This document shows positions 25,800 to 34,898 of a DNA stretch of 64,000 bases, one piece after another. Position 1 is the first letter of the stretch, and every line of letters begins with the position of its first letter. A program made the position numbers and the translations under genes. Origin of the DNA: Methanocella conradii HZ254 (GTDB lineage: Archaea; Halobacteriota; Methanocellia; Methanocellales; Methanocellaceae); the NCBI RefSeq assembly GCF_000251105.1, contig NC_017034.1, forward strand, positions 1,984,001-2,048,000, in the 5' to 3' direction. A model generated the notes under the pieces. It did not search any database, was not told where the DNA came from, and worked only from the letters and a program-made list of their open reading frames with translations.

Positions 25800-26920
25800 C
25801 GTTCTTTTGCTGGGAGTCCGTCTACTCGGAGAAGATCGGCGGCCTGTCTCCAGGGGCGACTTACCTGGCCGAGACGCTGGCAAAAGACCACGAGGTGCAT
25901 TTTTTCACGAGGGGAGGGGAGGACAGGGATATCAAGAGAGTACACTATCATTACTGCAGGCCATATGCTAACAACATCGTGGAGTTTTGTAAGAACATGA
26001 GCGACGCGATGGTTGATATGTTCAGGCTGTATGATAGCCCCAGGTTTGACGTCCTCCATTTTCATGATTGGCACGTCGTGGAGGCGCTGCACCGGCTTCG
26101 GGAGCGTAACACCGTGCTGACTTACCACTCGACGGAGTTCGGGCGCATCGGCGGCAGGTTCGGCGAGTGGTGGGAGTCGAAGGAGATAGCGGGCAAGGAG
26201 TGGTATGGGGGGCTGATAGCGAAACGGGTTACGGCCGTCTCGCAAACGCTTAAGAACGAGGTCATGTGGCTTTACAGGGTGCCCGAGGAGAAGATAGAGG
26301 TGGTAAATAACGGGATTTTTCCGGAGGCGTATGACGCCAATATAGACGCGGGCGAGGTTAAAAAGGCCTATGGGATACACCCCTTTGCCCCGCTTGTATT
26401 TTTCATCGGCCGCATGGAATACCAGAAGGGGCCGGACATGCTAATCGAGGCCGTACCCAGGGTCCTCGCCGAGCACTGGGATGCCCAGTTCATCATGGCC
26501 GGCGAGGGCAGCATGAAGCATCAGCTCGAGGCACGGGCCCGCGAACGGGGGCTGCCCGTCAGGTTTTTAGGGTACATACCCGACTCGGAGTACGTTCGCC
26601 TGCTGCACGCCAGCGATGCGATCGTAATCCCCAGCAGGAACGAGCCTTTCGGCCTCGTTCTCCTCGAGGCGTGGAGCGCCAAGCGGCCGGTGGTGGCGTG
26701 CGACGTCGGGGGGCTGGCCGAGAACATCGACAACTTCGTGAACGGCGTAAAGGTGCACCAGAACCCCGAGTCGATAGCCTGGGGAATAAATTTCGTCTTG
26801 AATGGCGGCAGCGGCGTGGCCGGCTATGGCTGGAACGGCTGGAAGAAGGTCGACCGCATGTTCCGCTGGGAAGTTATCGCGAGAAAGATGCTAGACGTCT
26901 ATAGAAAGGTGATAACTTGA
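25781..26920 (+). CDS. GT4-family glycosyltransferase, probable glycogen synthase-type enzyme (1)
   Basis: The N-terminal Rossmann domain starts LKIAFFCWES and has FHDWHVVEAL. The C-terminal domain has FFIGRMEYQKGPDMLIEA and the EX7E motif in SRNEPFGLVLLEAW, the signature of retaining GT4 transferases. It most likely adds glucose from a nucleotide sugar to an alpha-glucan. TTG 25781 is the best start, because further upstream the frame only shadows the GH57 gene. This gives an 18-base overlap with GH57, and a purine-rich GAGGGAAGAG lies just before. It is about 380 residues long. It differs clearly from the next GT4, so the pair may have distinct roles such as priming and elongation (inference). 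Confidence 0.88.
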   Translation: MEKLKIAFFCWESVYSEKIGGLSPGATYLAETLAKDHEVHFFTRGGEDRDIKRVHYHYCRPYANNIVEFCKNMSDAMVDMFRLYDSPRFDVLHFHDWHVVEALHRLRERNTVLTYHSTEFGRIGGRFGEWWESKEIAGKEWYGGLIAKRVTAVSQTLKNEVMWLYRVPEEKIEVVNNGIFPEAYDANIDAGEVKKAYGIHPFAPLVFFIGRMEYQKGPDMLIEAVPRVLAEHWDAQFIMAGEGSMKHQLEARARERGLPVRFLGYIPDSEYVRLLHASDAIVIPSRNEPFGLVLLEAWSAKRPVVACDVGGLAENIDNFVNGVKVHQNPESIAWGINFVLNGGSGVAGYGWNGWKKVDRMFRWEVIARKMLDVYRKVIT

Positions 26921-28212
26921 AGATAGCATACTTTGTGGACGAGTTCCCGCCCTTCTTCAGGGGAGGCCTCGGGACGTACGCTATGGAAATAACTAAAGAG
27001 TTCATAAGGAGGGGAAATGAGGTCACCGTGTTTTCGAGGAACACGGGCCATGACCCTACGAGCGACCAGTGGAACGGGGTGGCGGTGCACAGGCCTCTCC
27101 TCATGGACATGTCCGAGGTGCTCCCCCTGATAAGCCCCGGCGACGTCCAGCAGTGGGACGCGGGCGGGCAAAAGTTTTTCATGGAGACGCTGCTGTATAA
27201 CCTGCTCTCCGCTTCCAAGCTTGTGAACAGCCTCTGCGCCGATGGCCAGAAGTTTGACATCGTGGTTTCCCATGACTGGCTGGCCTTCATAGCGGGGATC
27301 GTCGCTAAAAGCAATCTCGGCCTGCCGCTGGTCGTGCACTATCACTCAACCGAGCAGGGCCGCACAGGCAGCGGCTCCGCGGCCATAAAAGACATAGAGC
27401 GCCTCGCCGCCCAGAAGGCCGACTTAATCATAACGGTCAGCTACGCCATGCGTGACGAGCTTGTGAAGCTGGGCTATGCGGAACAGAAGATACGGGTAGT
27501 ATACAATGGTGTAGATACCAACAAGTATCGGCCAGACCTTTTCAGCGAGGAGGAGATAAGGGCTTTCAGGGAGAAGATAGGCGTGGGCGAGTCCCCGATG
27601 CTCTTCTTCGTGGGGCGGCTTACGTGGGTTAAGGGCGCCGACACGCTCACCATGGCCATGAGGGAGATTGTGAAGGCGGTGCCTGACGCAAAGCTGGTCA
27701 TAGTCGGGAAGGGGGAGCAGGAGCGCATGCTGAAGCAGATAGTATCGTCTAACGCCCTTGAGGGTAACGTTTTGTTTAACTTTAGCTACGTGCCCGAGGA
27801 GGAGCGGCTGAAGTATTACGCCGCCTGCGACGTCGCGGTATTCCCCTCGAAGTACGAGCCCTTTGGCATCGTGAGCCTCGAGGCCATGGCCATGGGCAAG
27901 CCCGTCATCGTGGGCGCCAGCGGCACTTCTGGGTTTAGGGAGCAGGTCATACCCTTCGGCCCGAACATTTGCGGCTTCCACATCAACCCGCATGACCCCG
28001 GGGACGTGGCGAAGTTCGCCATCATGCTGCTCAAAGATTCTGAGCTTAGGAAGAGCATGGGCGCTAATGCCCGCCGTCGGGTGCTCGAAAGCTTCACCTG
28101 GGACATGGCTGCGAGCAACACGCTTCGTGTCTACGAGGAGGCGATAGAGGTATATAACAAGAAGCGGCGCGCCCTCTACGATAGCGTTTGTAAGGTGCCT
28201 CCCCCGCCATGA
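26917..28212 (+). CDS. GT4-family glycosyltransferase, probable glycogen synthase (2)
   Basis: The protein begins MKIAYFVDEFPPFFRGGLGTY, the GGLG loop that binds ADP/UDP-glucose in glycogen and starch synthases. It continues with SHDWLAF, FFVGRLTWVKGADTL and the EX7E motif in SKYEPFGIVSLEAM. At 431 residues it is the length of archaeal glycogen synthases. The TTG start overlaps the previous stop as TTGA, so translation is coupled. A Rossmann two-domain fold and cytosolic location are expected. Between the two GT4 genes, this is the better candidate for chain-elongating glycogen synthase because of the GGLG motif. Confidence 0.9.
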   Translation: MKIAYFVDEFPPFFRGGLGTYAMEITKEFIRRGNEVTVFSRNTGHDPTSDQWNGVAVHRPLLMDMSEVLPLISPGDVQQWDAGGQKFFMETLLYNLLSASKLVNSLCADGQKFDIVVSHDWLAFIAGIVAKSNLGLPLVVHYHSTEQGRTGSGSAAIKDIERLAAQKADLIITVSYAMRDELVKLGYAEQKIRVVYNGVDTNKYRPDLFSEEEIRAFREKIGVGESPMLFFVGRLTWVKGADTLTMAMREIVKAVPDAKLVIVGKGEQERMLKQIVSSNALEGNVLFNFSYVPEEERLKYYAACDVAVFPSKYEPFGIVSLEAMAMGKPVIVGASGTSGFREQVIPFGPNICGFHINPHDPGDVAKFAIMLLKDSELRKSMGANARRRVLESFTWDMAASNTLRVYEEAIEVYNKKRRALYDSVCKVPPPP

Positions 28213-29909
28213 TATCCTTTGGCAGCGACCTGCATTCATATGGCTTCGCCAGCCGAAAGGAGTTTATCATGCCAGCGGGCGATGCCTACTGCTCTTCTTC
28301 GCTCGCCGGCAATACCAGGAAGTACCATGGCATGCTGGTGGCGGGCAGGCGCGTCCTGCTGTCCTTTTTCGAGGAGCACGTCAACGGTAAGCGGATATCC
28401 GTCGCCAGGTACGCCGGGGCGCTTCAGGACGAGGGCCTGCGATACCTGAATGGGTACCGGCATTACCCGCCAGCCTTCTACTATATGGTGGATGGCGTCT
28501 CGATTAAGAAGTCAATGGAGTTCGACGGCGGCCTCACGGTCCGCTATGACGTGTGCGGGGAGGCCGAGCTTATTATAAGGCCACTCATGACTGACCGTGG
28601 ATATCATGAGACCAGGCGTAACGTCACGCTGGATGTCATTTATTCGAATAATGGCTTTAAGGCCGGAAGGCTCTCGGTGTGGTCGAGCCTTCCGTTCATC
28701 CGCGACCCCCAGGTTTATTATGGCGTGCTATATGAGCGTGATGCTGAGAGGGGGTATGACCACGTTGAAGACCTTTTCTCGCCCGGATATTTCAAGGGCG
28801 TGGTGAAAGGCTCTGAAGCGCTGGTTCGTGCCATCGTGGATGGCCTGGAGGGTAAGCCGGAAGGCTTCAAGGTGGCAGGTGATGCCATTGGCGTGCTCGA
28901 GACGGCCGCCGATGGCTTCCTCGTGGGGGATACGGTCTACGCGGGCTACCACTGGTTCGCAGAGCCATGGGGAAGGGATACGTTCGTAAGCCTGCCAGGG
29001 CTATTGCTGGAAAGGTGCAGATTCGAAGATGCCAAGAGGGTTTTCCGCTACTTTGCCGGGCACATCAAGGGCGGCCTGATCCCCAACAGGATACCTGGCG
29101 GCTATAATTCGAGCGACGCTCCCCTATGGTTTATCTATGCCCTGGGTAAATATTTTGAAAAAGCCGAGGACCCTAAATTTTTAGAGGAATCCAAAGAATA
29201 TGTCGAGAATATCATGAGCGGCTATCCTGATAGTGAGGCAGCCAGGCTAGAAGGCGCCCTTATATCAGTCAAGCCTGAGACTACATGGATGGATACTCCT
29301 TTCACTCCCAGGATGGGAAAGCCCGTGGAGGTGAACGCCCTCTGGGTCAACGCCATTCAAGTCGCCGAAAAAATGGGGGTGGAGCCGCCTGTCAGGCCCG
29401 CCGCCGCCCTGAGGGAGTTCGGCAGGTTCTGGAACGAGAAAAAGGGGTGCCTTTATGACGTCATAGACCCTGCGGATGATGCGGTTAGGCCGAACCAGGC
29501 CATACCGCTCGCTATGGGGCTGGTGGAGAGGAAAAAGGCTAGCTCCGCCATGGAAGTAATCCGGCGGGAGCTTTTGACGCCCTTCGGCCTGAGGACCCTA
29601 TCGCCACGTGAAAGCGGCTACATTGGCAGGTATGAGGGCGACGCTTCATACCATAACGGGTGCGTATGGCCCTGGCTCATGGGCTTCTATATAGAGGCGT
29701 CGCTGAAGCTTGGAGAGCCCAAGGAAAAGCTGGCGGAATTGCTGGAGCCTTTGCTCTTGCACATACAGGACGCCGGATTAGGCACGATATCCGAGATATT
29801 CGACGGGGACCCCCCTCACGAGCCCAACGGCTGTATATCCCAGGCCTGGAGCGTTGCCGAGGTCCTCAGGGCCTACAAAATGGTAAAAAATGAGGATTTT
29901 AAAGCTTAA
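28209..29909 (+). CDS. Glycogen debranching enzyme (amylo-alpha-1,6-glucosidase)
   Basis: The 566-residue protein has the archaeal/bacterial GDE N-terminal beta domain (YCSSSLAGNTRKYHGMLVA) and a C-terminal (alpha/alpha)6 barrel with WFAEPWGRDTFVSLPGLLL, where the aspartate is a catalytic candidate, plus RPNQAIPLAMGLV and YHNGCVWPWLMGFY. It hydrolyses alpha-1,6 branch stubs of glycogen. The start overlaps the stop of the preceding glycosyltransferase as ATGA, completing the operon. Slightly shorter than some homologues (about 600-680), but the barrel looks complete. It is convergent with the C1 peptidase gene, and their 3' ends overlap by 11 bases. Confidence 0.93.
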   Translation: MISFGSDLHSYGFASRKEFIMPAGDAYCSSSLAGNTRKYHGMLVAGRRVLLSFFEEHVNGKRISVARYAGALQDEGLRYLNGYRHYPPAFYYMVDGVSIKKSMEFDGGLTVRYDVCGEAELIIRPLMTDRGYHETRRNVTLDVIYSNNGFKAGRLSVWSSLPFIRDPQVYYGVLYERDAERGYDHVEDLFSPGYFKGVVKGSEALVRAIVDGLEGKPEGFKVAGDAIGVLETAADGFLVGDTVYAGYHWFAEPWGRDTFVSLPGLLLERCRFEDAKRVFRYFAGHIKGGLIPNRIPGGYNSSDAPLWFIYALGKYFEKAEDPKFLEESKEYVENIMSGYPDSEAARLEGALISVKPETTWMDTPFTPRMGKPVEVNALWVNAIQVAEKMGVEPPVRPAAALREFGRFWNEKKGCLYDVIDPADDAVRPNQAIPLAMGLVERKKASSAMEVIRRELLTPFGLRTLSPRESGYIGRYEGDASYHNGCVWPWLMGFYIEASLKLGEPKEKLAELLEPLLLHIQDAGLGTISEIFDGDPPHEPNGCISQAWSVAEVLRAYKMVKNEDFKA

Positions 29910-30774
29910 ACTCGCCCGTATCCACCCACTTGCCGTCTATCAAAGTCCACCAATCCTCGGCAAGCCCTTTCAACGCATACTCGTAGGGCAGCCAGCCATA
30001 GCCTTCGCAGCCCCACCCGATGCCCCACGAGTTCCTTATCAGGAAGGCGCCAGTGGTCTGCCTGCCATCCATCTCATTTTTCACTTTTAGGGCATCATCA
30101 TAGCCCACCGCCAGGACAGCATGGCCCCCTTCAATCCTCTCCCCCTTTGACGGGAATGGTATCTTTCCATCCTTTTCGGCTTGCGTTATCGAGCTATAAA
30201 CTGTAAAGCCGAACATGGCCGGCATCCCGGCAGCCAGGTTTGCCTTAACCTGGCCGAGCGTCTCCTTTGAAGGCGTATTCGCCGGATCCAGCCTGACATA
30301 CTTAATCGACTGATAGTTCTGCGCGAAGGCATAGCAAAAGGTTACAGGCTCCTCATCAAACCTCGAGACGTCGTATGGCCAGTACTCCTCGGGCGGGACG
30401 CCGAATAGCGCCAGGGCACCCATGGTGGTGCGCAAAAACGCCCCCGTATCCCCCGTTTCATGCATCAGCGTCCTCGTAGCCTTATAGAGGAAAAGCCTTG
30501 AAGCGTCTATATGCTTACCGAATGCCTTGCGCTCGAAATACTCCACCAGCCCCACGCCGGCGTTAGCAGTGCATGAGCCAAGCATGCCCTGATCCTCCAC
30601 GGGAGAGCACCATTTTCTTAAATCTACCGACTTTGGCAATGACGTGCCATCCGCGTCCAGCACGCCAACCTTCCCAAACATGGGCTTCACGTTATCGTTT
30701 GCCACCGTATAATCCCTGAAGTCCGGATAGTCGGGGCGCCAGCCCATCCAGTATTTACCATTAATTGACTTCAT
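29899..30774 (-). CDS. Papain-like C1 cysteine peptidase, no signal peptide
   Basis: The catalytic triad is visible: oxyanion glutamine and nucleophile in EDQGMLGSCTANAG (Q62, C68), histidine in GGHAVLAVGYDD (about H218), and asparagine in RNSWG (about N248). The N-terminus (MKSINGKYWMGWRPDYPDFRD) is short, lacking a signal peptide and the usual inhibitory propeptide, so the enzyme would be cytosolic and made in active form. The DYPDFRDYT motif at the N-terminus recurs in prokaryotic C1A proteins. It is monocistronic. The role is unknown. The promoter area carries a 13-bp tandem repeat. Confidence 0.9.
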   Translation of the reverse strand: MKSINGKYWMGWRPDYPDFRDYTVANDNVKPMFGKVGVLDADGTSLPKSVDLRKWCSPVEDQGMLGSCTANAGVGLVEYFERKAFGKHIDASRLFLYKATRTLMHETGDTGAFLRTTMGALALFGVPPEEYWPYDVSRFDEEPVTFCYAFAQNYQSIKYVRLDPANTPSKETLGQVKANLAAGMPAMFGFTVYSSITQAEKDGKIPFPSKGERIEGGHAVLAVGYDDALKVKNEMDGRQTTGAFLIRNSWGIGWGCEGYGWLPYEYALKGLAEDWWTLIDGKWVDTGEFKL

Positions 30775-30807
30775 ATAATCCCAGCCTATTGCCCGCGCGT
30801 ATAGGAT

Positions 30808-30857
30808 CCCCCTTTTAGAGCCCCCTTTTAGAGCCCCCTTTTAGAGCCACTTTTAAG
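30808..30857. repeat. 13-bp tandem repeat, three perfect copies plus one degenerate
   Basis: The unit CCCCCTTTTAGAG occurs at 30808-30820, 30821-30833 and 30834-30846, followed by a decayed copy CCACTTTTAAG. It lies 33 bp upstream of the C1 peptidase start within a 281-bp divergent gap shared with psmB. The rest of the gap is AT-rich, with a TATA-like TTATATAC near 30980 for psmB. Origin by slippage is likely, and a regulatory role is possible. Confidence 0.85.
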
Positions 30858-31055
30858 CCCATACGCAGCGAGCGGTGATTACCTATTATTAATTAAAGTA
30901 TAAAAATTTTACTAAAAAGAGGGCGGCCCGCCCACCTGGAGAAAAAGCTTCATACCCACCATACATCTTGGGGAAAACATTATATACAAAATATGAATAA
31001 ATAGAAATGACTACTATAAGCTGATTTTAGCGCTATTCTTAAAAGAGGTATTTAA

Positions 31056-31679
31056 ATGGACGATAAGCAATATAAAGGCACTACTACTGTAGGCATAATA
31101 TGCAATAACGGGGTCGTCTTCGCGACGGAGCGGAGGGCGACCATGGGGACATTCATAGCGAGCAGGGATGCCCAGAAGATATACAAGCTGACGGACAACA
31201 TAGCGATGACAATAGCGGGCTCCGTTGGGGATGGCCAGAGGCTGGCCAGGATCCTGCAGGTCGAGGCTAAGCTCTTCGAGCTCAGGCGCCATGGCCCGAT
31301 GTCGATAAACGCGCTATCCATGCTGCTATCGAACATCCTGGCCGAGACGAAGTACATGCCATTCTACGTACAGGTGCTCATAGGCGGGGTGGACAAGAGT
31401 GGCCCCAGGATATACTCGCTTGACCCGCTGGGGGGCAGGATAGAAGAGGTCAAGTTCAGCTCCACAGGCTCCGGCTCGCCCATAGCGTACGGCGTGCTTG
31501 AGGACCGCTACAAGCCCGACATTAGCGTAGAGCAGGGGGTAGAGCTGGCCGCCAAGGCCCTCGAGTCCGCGATGAAGAGGGACTCGGCATCGGGCAACGG
31601 CATGCAGTTCGCAGTTATCACTCATGAGAAGTTTGAGATATTCGAGCGCGAAGTGAGCAAGCAGGTCTGTAACTCTTGA
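31056..31679 (+). CDS. psmB: Proteasome beta subunit
   Basis: Beta subunits line the inner rings of the 20S proteasome and carry the active sites. A short propeptide MDDKQYKG would be removed to expose Thr9 as the N-terminal nucleophile ([10 protein letters not shown]). The lysine equivalent to Lys33 is in DAQKIY (about 41). The residue equivalent to Asp17 is glutamate (ATERRAT), seen in some methanogen sequences. The final [11 protein letters not shown] fits the family. The alpha subunit is not in the window. The gene precedes aCPSF1 by 32 bp in the same direction, so the two may be co-transcribed. Confidence 0.96.
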   Translation: MDDKQYKGTTTVGIICNNGVVFATERRATMGTFIASRDAQKIYKLTDNIAMTIAGSVGDGQRLARILQVEAKLFELRRHGPMSINALSMLLSNILAETKYMPFYVQVLIGGVDKSGPRIYSLDPLGGRIEEVKFSSTGSGSPIAYGVLEDRYKPDISVEQGVELAAKALESAMKRDSASGNGMQFAVITHEKFEIFEREVSKQVCNS

Positions 31680-31711
31680 GCTTGCCCGCTTTCTCTTAAA
31701 GGAGAAAAACG

Positions 31712-33625
31712 ATGGGAATCGAAGACGTTTTATCGGACCTGAAGGCGAAAATTCAGGATAAGCTGCCAAAAGGCATCACGATATCGGGCCTTGAGTTCGA
31801 AGGCCCCGAGCTGGTGATATACACCACTGACCCGAAGGCATTCGCGGACAACGGCGATATCATAAGATCGCTGGCCAAGGACCTGCGCATGCGCATTGTC
31901 GTCAGGCCGGACCCGAAAATGCTCGCGGAGCCCGAGGAGGCCATCAAGAAGATAGCAGAGATCGTGCCTCCCGAATCGGGTGTGACGAACCACTACTTTG
32001 ACACCGAGACGGGCGAGGTCATCATCGAGGCGGAGAAGCCCGGCCTTGTCATAGGCAGGCACGGCTCCACGCTGCGCGAGATTACGAAGCACATAGGCTG
32101 GACGCCAAAAGTCGTGCGCACTCCTCCTATCGAGTCGACCACGGTCCGTGACATCAGGCAGTACTTGCGCAATGTAAAGGATGAGAGAAAGGCTATTTTA
32201 CAGGTCATTGGGAGGAAGATCCACCGGCCCATCACGAGCAAGGAGCAGTGGATCCGCATTACCACCCTGGGCGGCTGCAAGGAAGTCGGTAGAAGCTCGT
32301 TTTTGCTGAGCACGCCTGAAACTCGCATACTGATAGATTGTGGGGTGAACACGGGCGCTGAGAGCAACGGCACTCCATACCTGTACGTCCCGGAGGTCAG
32401 CCCGCTCAGCAGCATCGACGCCGTCGTCCTCACGCACGCTCACCTCGACCATTCGGGAATGATACCCCTGCTATTCAAATACGGGTACGATGGGCCGGTG
32501 TACATGACGCCACCGACGCGAGACCTGATGGCGCTCCTTCAGCTCGACTATATCGAGGTGGCCAACCGCGAGGGCAAGAGGCCGCCCTACGACTCGGCGA
32601 TGATACGGGAGACGCTGAAGCATACCATCACCTTGAACTATGGCGATGTCACGGATATCGCCCCGGATATAAGGCTGACCTTCTATAACTCGGGCCACAT
32701 CCTGGGAAGCGCCATAGCGCATTTCCACATTGGGGAGGGGCTTTATAACGTGGCCTTCTCAGGGGACTTTAAGTATGAGAAGACGCGCCTGTTCGACCCG
32801 GCTGTGAACCAGTTCCCCAGGATTGAGACGATGGTCATGGAGGCAACCTATGGTGGCATGCACGACATACAGCCATCGCGGAGAGAGGCCGAGATGGAGA
32901 TCCAGAACATCATAAAGAAGACTCTTCAGCGCGGCGGAAAAGTTCTCATCCCCACGTTTGCGGTGGGCCGTTCCCAGGAGGTCATGATCGTCCTGGAAGA
33001 GGCCATCAGGAAGGGCTTCATCGATAAGGTCCCCGTGTACCTGGACGGCATGATATGGGAGGCCACGGCAATCCATACCACATACCCGGAGTACCTCAAC
33101 GTGGAGTTACAGGACATGATATTCCATAAGGGCCAGAACCCGTTCTTATCGCCGGCGTTCGTGCAGGTCGACTCGCCCCAGAAGCGCGAGGCCATCCTGG
33201 CGGACCCGTCGCCCTGTATCGTGCTCGCCACGTCGGGCATGATGAACGGAGGCCCGGTCATGGAGTACTTCAAGCAGTATGGTGCCGATAAGAAGAATAC
33301 ATTGATATTTGTCGGATACCAGGCCGAGGGCACCATGGGCCGCCGCATCCAGAAGGGCTGGACCGAGATACCCATATCCACCGAGGGCGGCAAGACCGAA
33401 GTAATGAAAGTAGAGATGGAGGTGGCCACCGTGGACGGCTTCTCGGGCCACTCGGACCGCAGGCAGCTCATGGAGTGGGTTAAGCGGATGGACCCGCGCC
33501 CCGAGCGCATCATAACGAATCATGGGGACGAGAACAAGTGCCTCGACCTCGCCAGCTCTATCTACAAGAAGTTCAAGTATGAGACCCGGTCTCCTATGAA
33601 CCTTGAGACCATCCGGCTTATATAG
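31712..33625 (+). CDS. aCPSF1: KH-domain metallo-beta-lactamase/beta-CASP ribonuclease and termination factor
   Basis: Two N-terminal KH-type domains (about residues 1-150, GxxG in VIGRHG near 113-118) lead into a metallo-beta-lactamase domain with HAHLDH near 242-247 and a beta-CASP insert with [11 protein letters not shown]. The distal [15 protein letters not shown] and [10 protein letters not shown] complete the active site. At 637 residues it matches archaeal CPSF1 (FttA), the endonuclease and 5'-3' exonuclease that drives transcription termination at U-rich sites. It lies directly behind psmB, a linkage common in euryarchaea. A shorter paralogue without KH domains (aCPSF2) is at 54962-56212. 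Confidence 0.95.
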   Translation: MGIEDVLSDLKAKIQDKLPKGITISGLEFEGPELVIYTTDPKAFADNGDIIRSLAKDLRMRIVVRPDPKMLAEPEEAIKKIAEIVPPESGVTNHYFDTETGEVIIEAEKPGLVIGRHGSTLREITKHIGWTPKVVRTPPIESTTVRDIRQYLRNVKDERKAILQVIGRKIHRPITSKEQWIRITTLGGCKEVGRSSFLLSTPETRILIDCGVNTGAESNGTPYLYVPEVSPLSSIDAVVLTHAHLDHSGMIPLLFKYGYDGPVYMTPPTRDLMALLQLDYIEVANREGKRPPYDSAMIRETLKHTITLNYGDVTDIAPDIRLTFYNSGHILGSAIAHFHIGEGLYNVAFSGDFKYEKTRLFDPAVNQFPRIETMVMEATYGGMHDIQPSRREAEMEIQNIIKKTLQRGGKVLIPTFAVGRSQEVMIVLEEAIRKGFIDKVPVYLDGMIWEATAIHTTYPEYLNVELQDMIFHKGQNPFLSPAFVQVDSPQKREAILADPSPCIVLATSGMMNGGPVMEYFKQYGADKKNTLIFVGYQAEGTMGRRIQKGWTEIPISTEGGKTEVMKVEMEVATVDGFSGHSDRRQLMEWVKRMDPRPERIITNHGDENKCLDLASSIYKKFKYETRSPMNLETIRLI

Positions 33626-33638
33626 ATGGTGAAAGCTC

Positions 33639-34091
33639 ATGCCGGCAACGCGATACCTTCCAGAGCTTTCGGAAAAAGAGATGCTGGAGATGCTTGAGGC
33701 GGAGCGTGTGGGCCGCCTTGGGCTAAACGATGAGCCCCAGCCTTACGTGGTGCCCACAGATTTCGTGTACAAGGGCGGGGCCATCTATATTCACTCGCCT
33801 GCCGATGGAAAGAAAGCTTCGCTGGCCCGTAAGGACCGGCACGTCTGCTTCGAGGTGGACTGGCATAACGATGACGTGACTGAGTACAGGAGCGTCATAA
33901 TACGGGGCGACATCGCGGAGGTATTCGATGATGGCGAGAGGCGGGAGGCCATGCGTGCCCTGGCCGAAAAGGCGGCGAGGTCGAGTAAGTGGCGGGCCCA
34001 TACAGGCCGGGGGTCGGGCTCGATAGCCATCTTTAAGATTACCATAAAGGAGATGACGGGGATTAAGTCGCCGGATGGCGGCCACCCATGA
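33639..34091 (+). CDS. Flavin/pyridoxamine 5'-phosphate oxidase-like split-barrel protein (NimA-like)
   Basis: A single split-barrel domain fills the 150 residues: LEMLEAERVGRLGLNDEPQPYVVPTDFVY, IYIHSPADGKKASLARKDRHVCFEVDW and SVIIRGDIAEVFDDGE are the usual landmarks of the NimA/pyridoxamine-oxidase-like family. It probably binds FMN or F420 as a small reductase or flavin-handling protein. The substrate is unknown. ATG 33639 is 13 bp after aCPSF1 and has GGTGAAAG upstream. It is convergent with the MTA-phosphorylase gene, whose stop is 2 bases from this one. Confidence 0.85.
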   Translation: MPATRYLPELSEKEMLEMLEAERVGRLGLNDEPQPYVVPTDFVYKGGAIYIHSPADGKKASLARKDRHVCFEVDWHNDDVTEYRSVIIRGDIAEVFDDGERREAMRALAEKAARSSKWRAHTGRGSGSIAIFKITIKEMTGIKSPDGGHP

Positions 34092-34093
34092 GT

Positions 34094-34861
34094 TCACGAA
34101 GGCTTCGCCGGCTTTTTACACGAGCAGCCGACTTTTGGGGGTACGCGCATAAGGCAATCGACCACATAGGCCTGAAGAGAGGCGCCCATCCTTTTCATCT
34201 CAGCAATGACCTCCTCGTGGGATAAGGGCTTATCGCTGATGCCGGCGGCATAATTGGTCACTACGGCCACGCACGCATAGCACATGCCCACCTCACGGGC
34301 CAGGACACACTCGGGAACGCCCGTCATGCCGACCACATCGCCCCCCAGGGCGGCATACATCTTTATCTCGGCAGCGGTCTCAAACCTCGGGCCTTCCACG
34401 CACACATATGTGCCTTTTTTATGCAGGCGAAAACCTCGTGTGGGTACCTCGCCCATGACTGCCCTCATCTCGGCACAATAAGGCTCAGTCGTATCCACAT
34501 GAATGGCCTCATCATCGAAAAACGTCGAAGGCCTCGACTTTGTAAAGTCCAAAAACTGGTCAACGAGGACGAGGTCGCCAGGCATTATCTCCCTTTTAAG
34601 GCTGCCAACAGAGCATACGGCGATTATGCGCTCAACGCCCAGTCCCTTTAGCGCCATTATGTTAGCGCGGTAATTAACCTTATGTGGCGGGCACGTATGG
34701 CCTTCTCCATGCCTGGGCAAAAACGCGAACTCTTCGCCACCAGTGGCATAAATTGAAACTTTTACCTCGCCATACCTCGTAGCGATAAGCCTCTTTTCGA
34801 TAAGGCTTATGCCGGCCATTTCATATATGCCGGTGCCTCCAATCACGGCCAGCGTTGGCAT
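34094..34861 (-). CDS. MTA/6-oxopurine phosphorylase family (probable methylthioinosine phosphorylase)
   Basis: The protein phosphorolyses a purine nucleoside of the methionine-salvage type. It begins MPTLAVIGGTGIYEM and has FLPRHGEGHTCPPHKVNYRANI, the GPRFET substrate loop (VCVEGPRFETAAEIKMY), MTGVPECVLAREVGMCYACVAVVTNYAAGI. These match the archaeal MTAP/MTIP branch, in which methanogens act on 5'-methylthioinosine made by a deaminase. The exact nucleobase preference is inference. Length is typical at 255 residues. A C-terminal CSCKKP tail adds two cysteines. It is transcribed toward the convergent flavin-protein gene and shares direction with the methyltransferase upstream. Confidence 0.88.
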   Translation of the reverse strand: MPTLAVIGGTGIYEMAGISLIEKRLIATRYGEVKVSIYATGGEEFAFLPRHGEGHTCPPHKVNYRANIMALKGLGVERIIAVCSVGSLKREIMPGDLVLVDQFLDFTKSRPSTFFDDEAIHVDTTEPYCAEMRAVMGEVPTRGFRLHKKGTYVCVEGPRFETAAEIKMYAALGGDVVGMTGVPECVLAREVGMCYACVAVVTNYAAGISDKPLSHEEVIAEMKRMGASLQAYVVDCLMRVPPKVGCSCKKPAKPS

Positions 34862-34898
34862 ACTGGCATGGTTGGCCTATATCGCATAAATACTTATC

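Noticed and set aside
30808..30857. CRISPR array
   Set aside because: The repeats are 13 bp and contiguous without spacers, so they are a simple tandem repeat.
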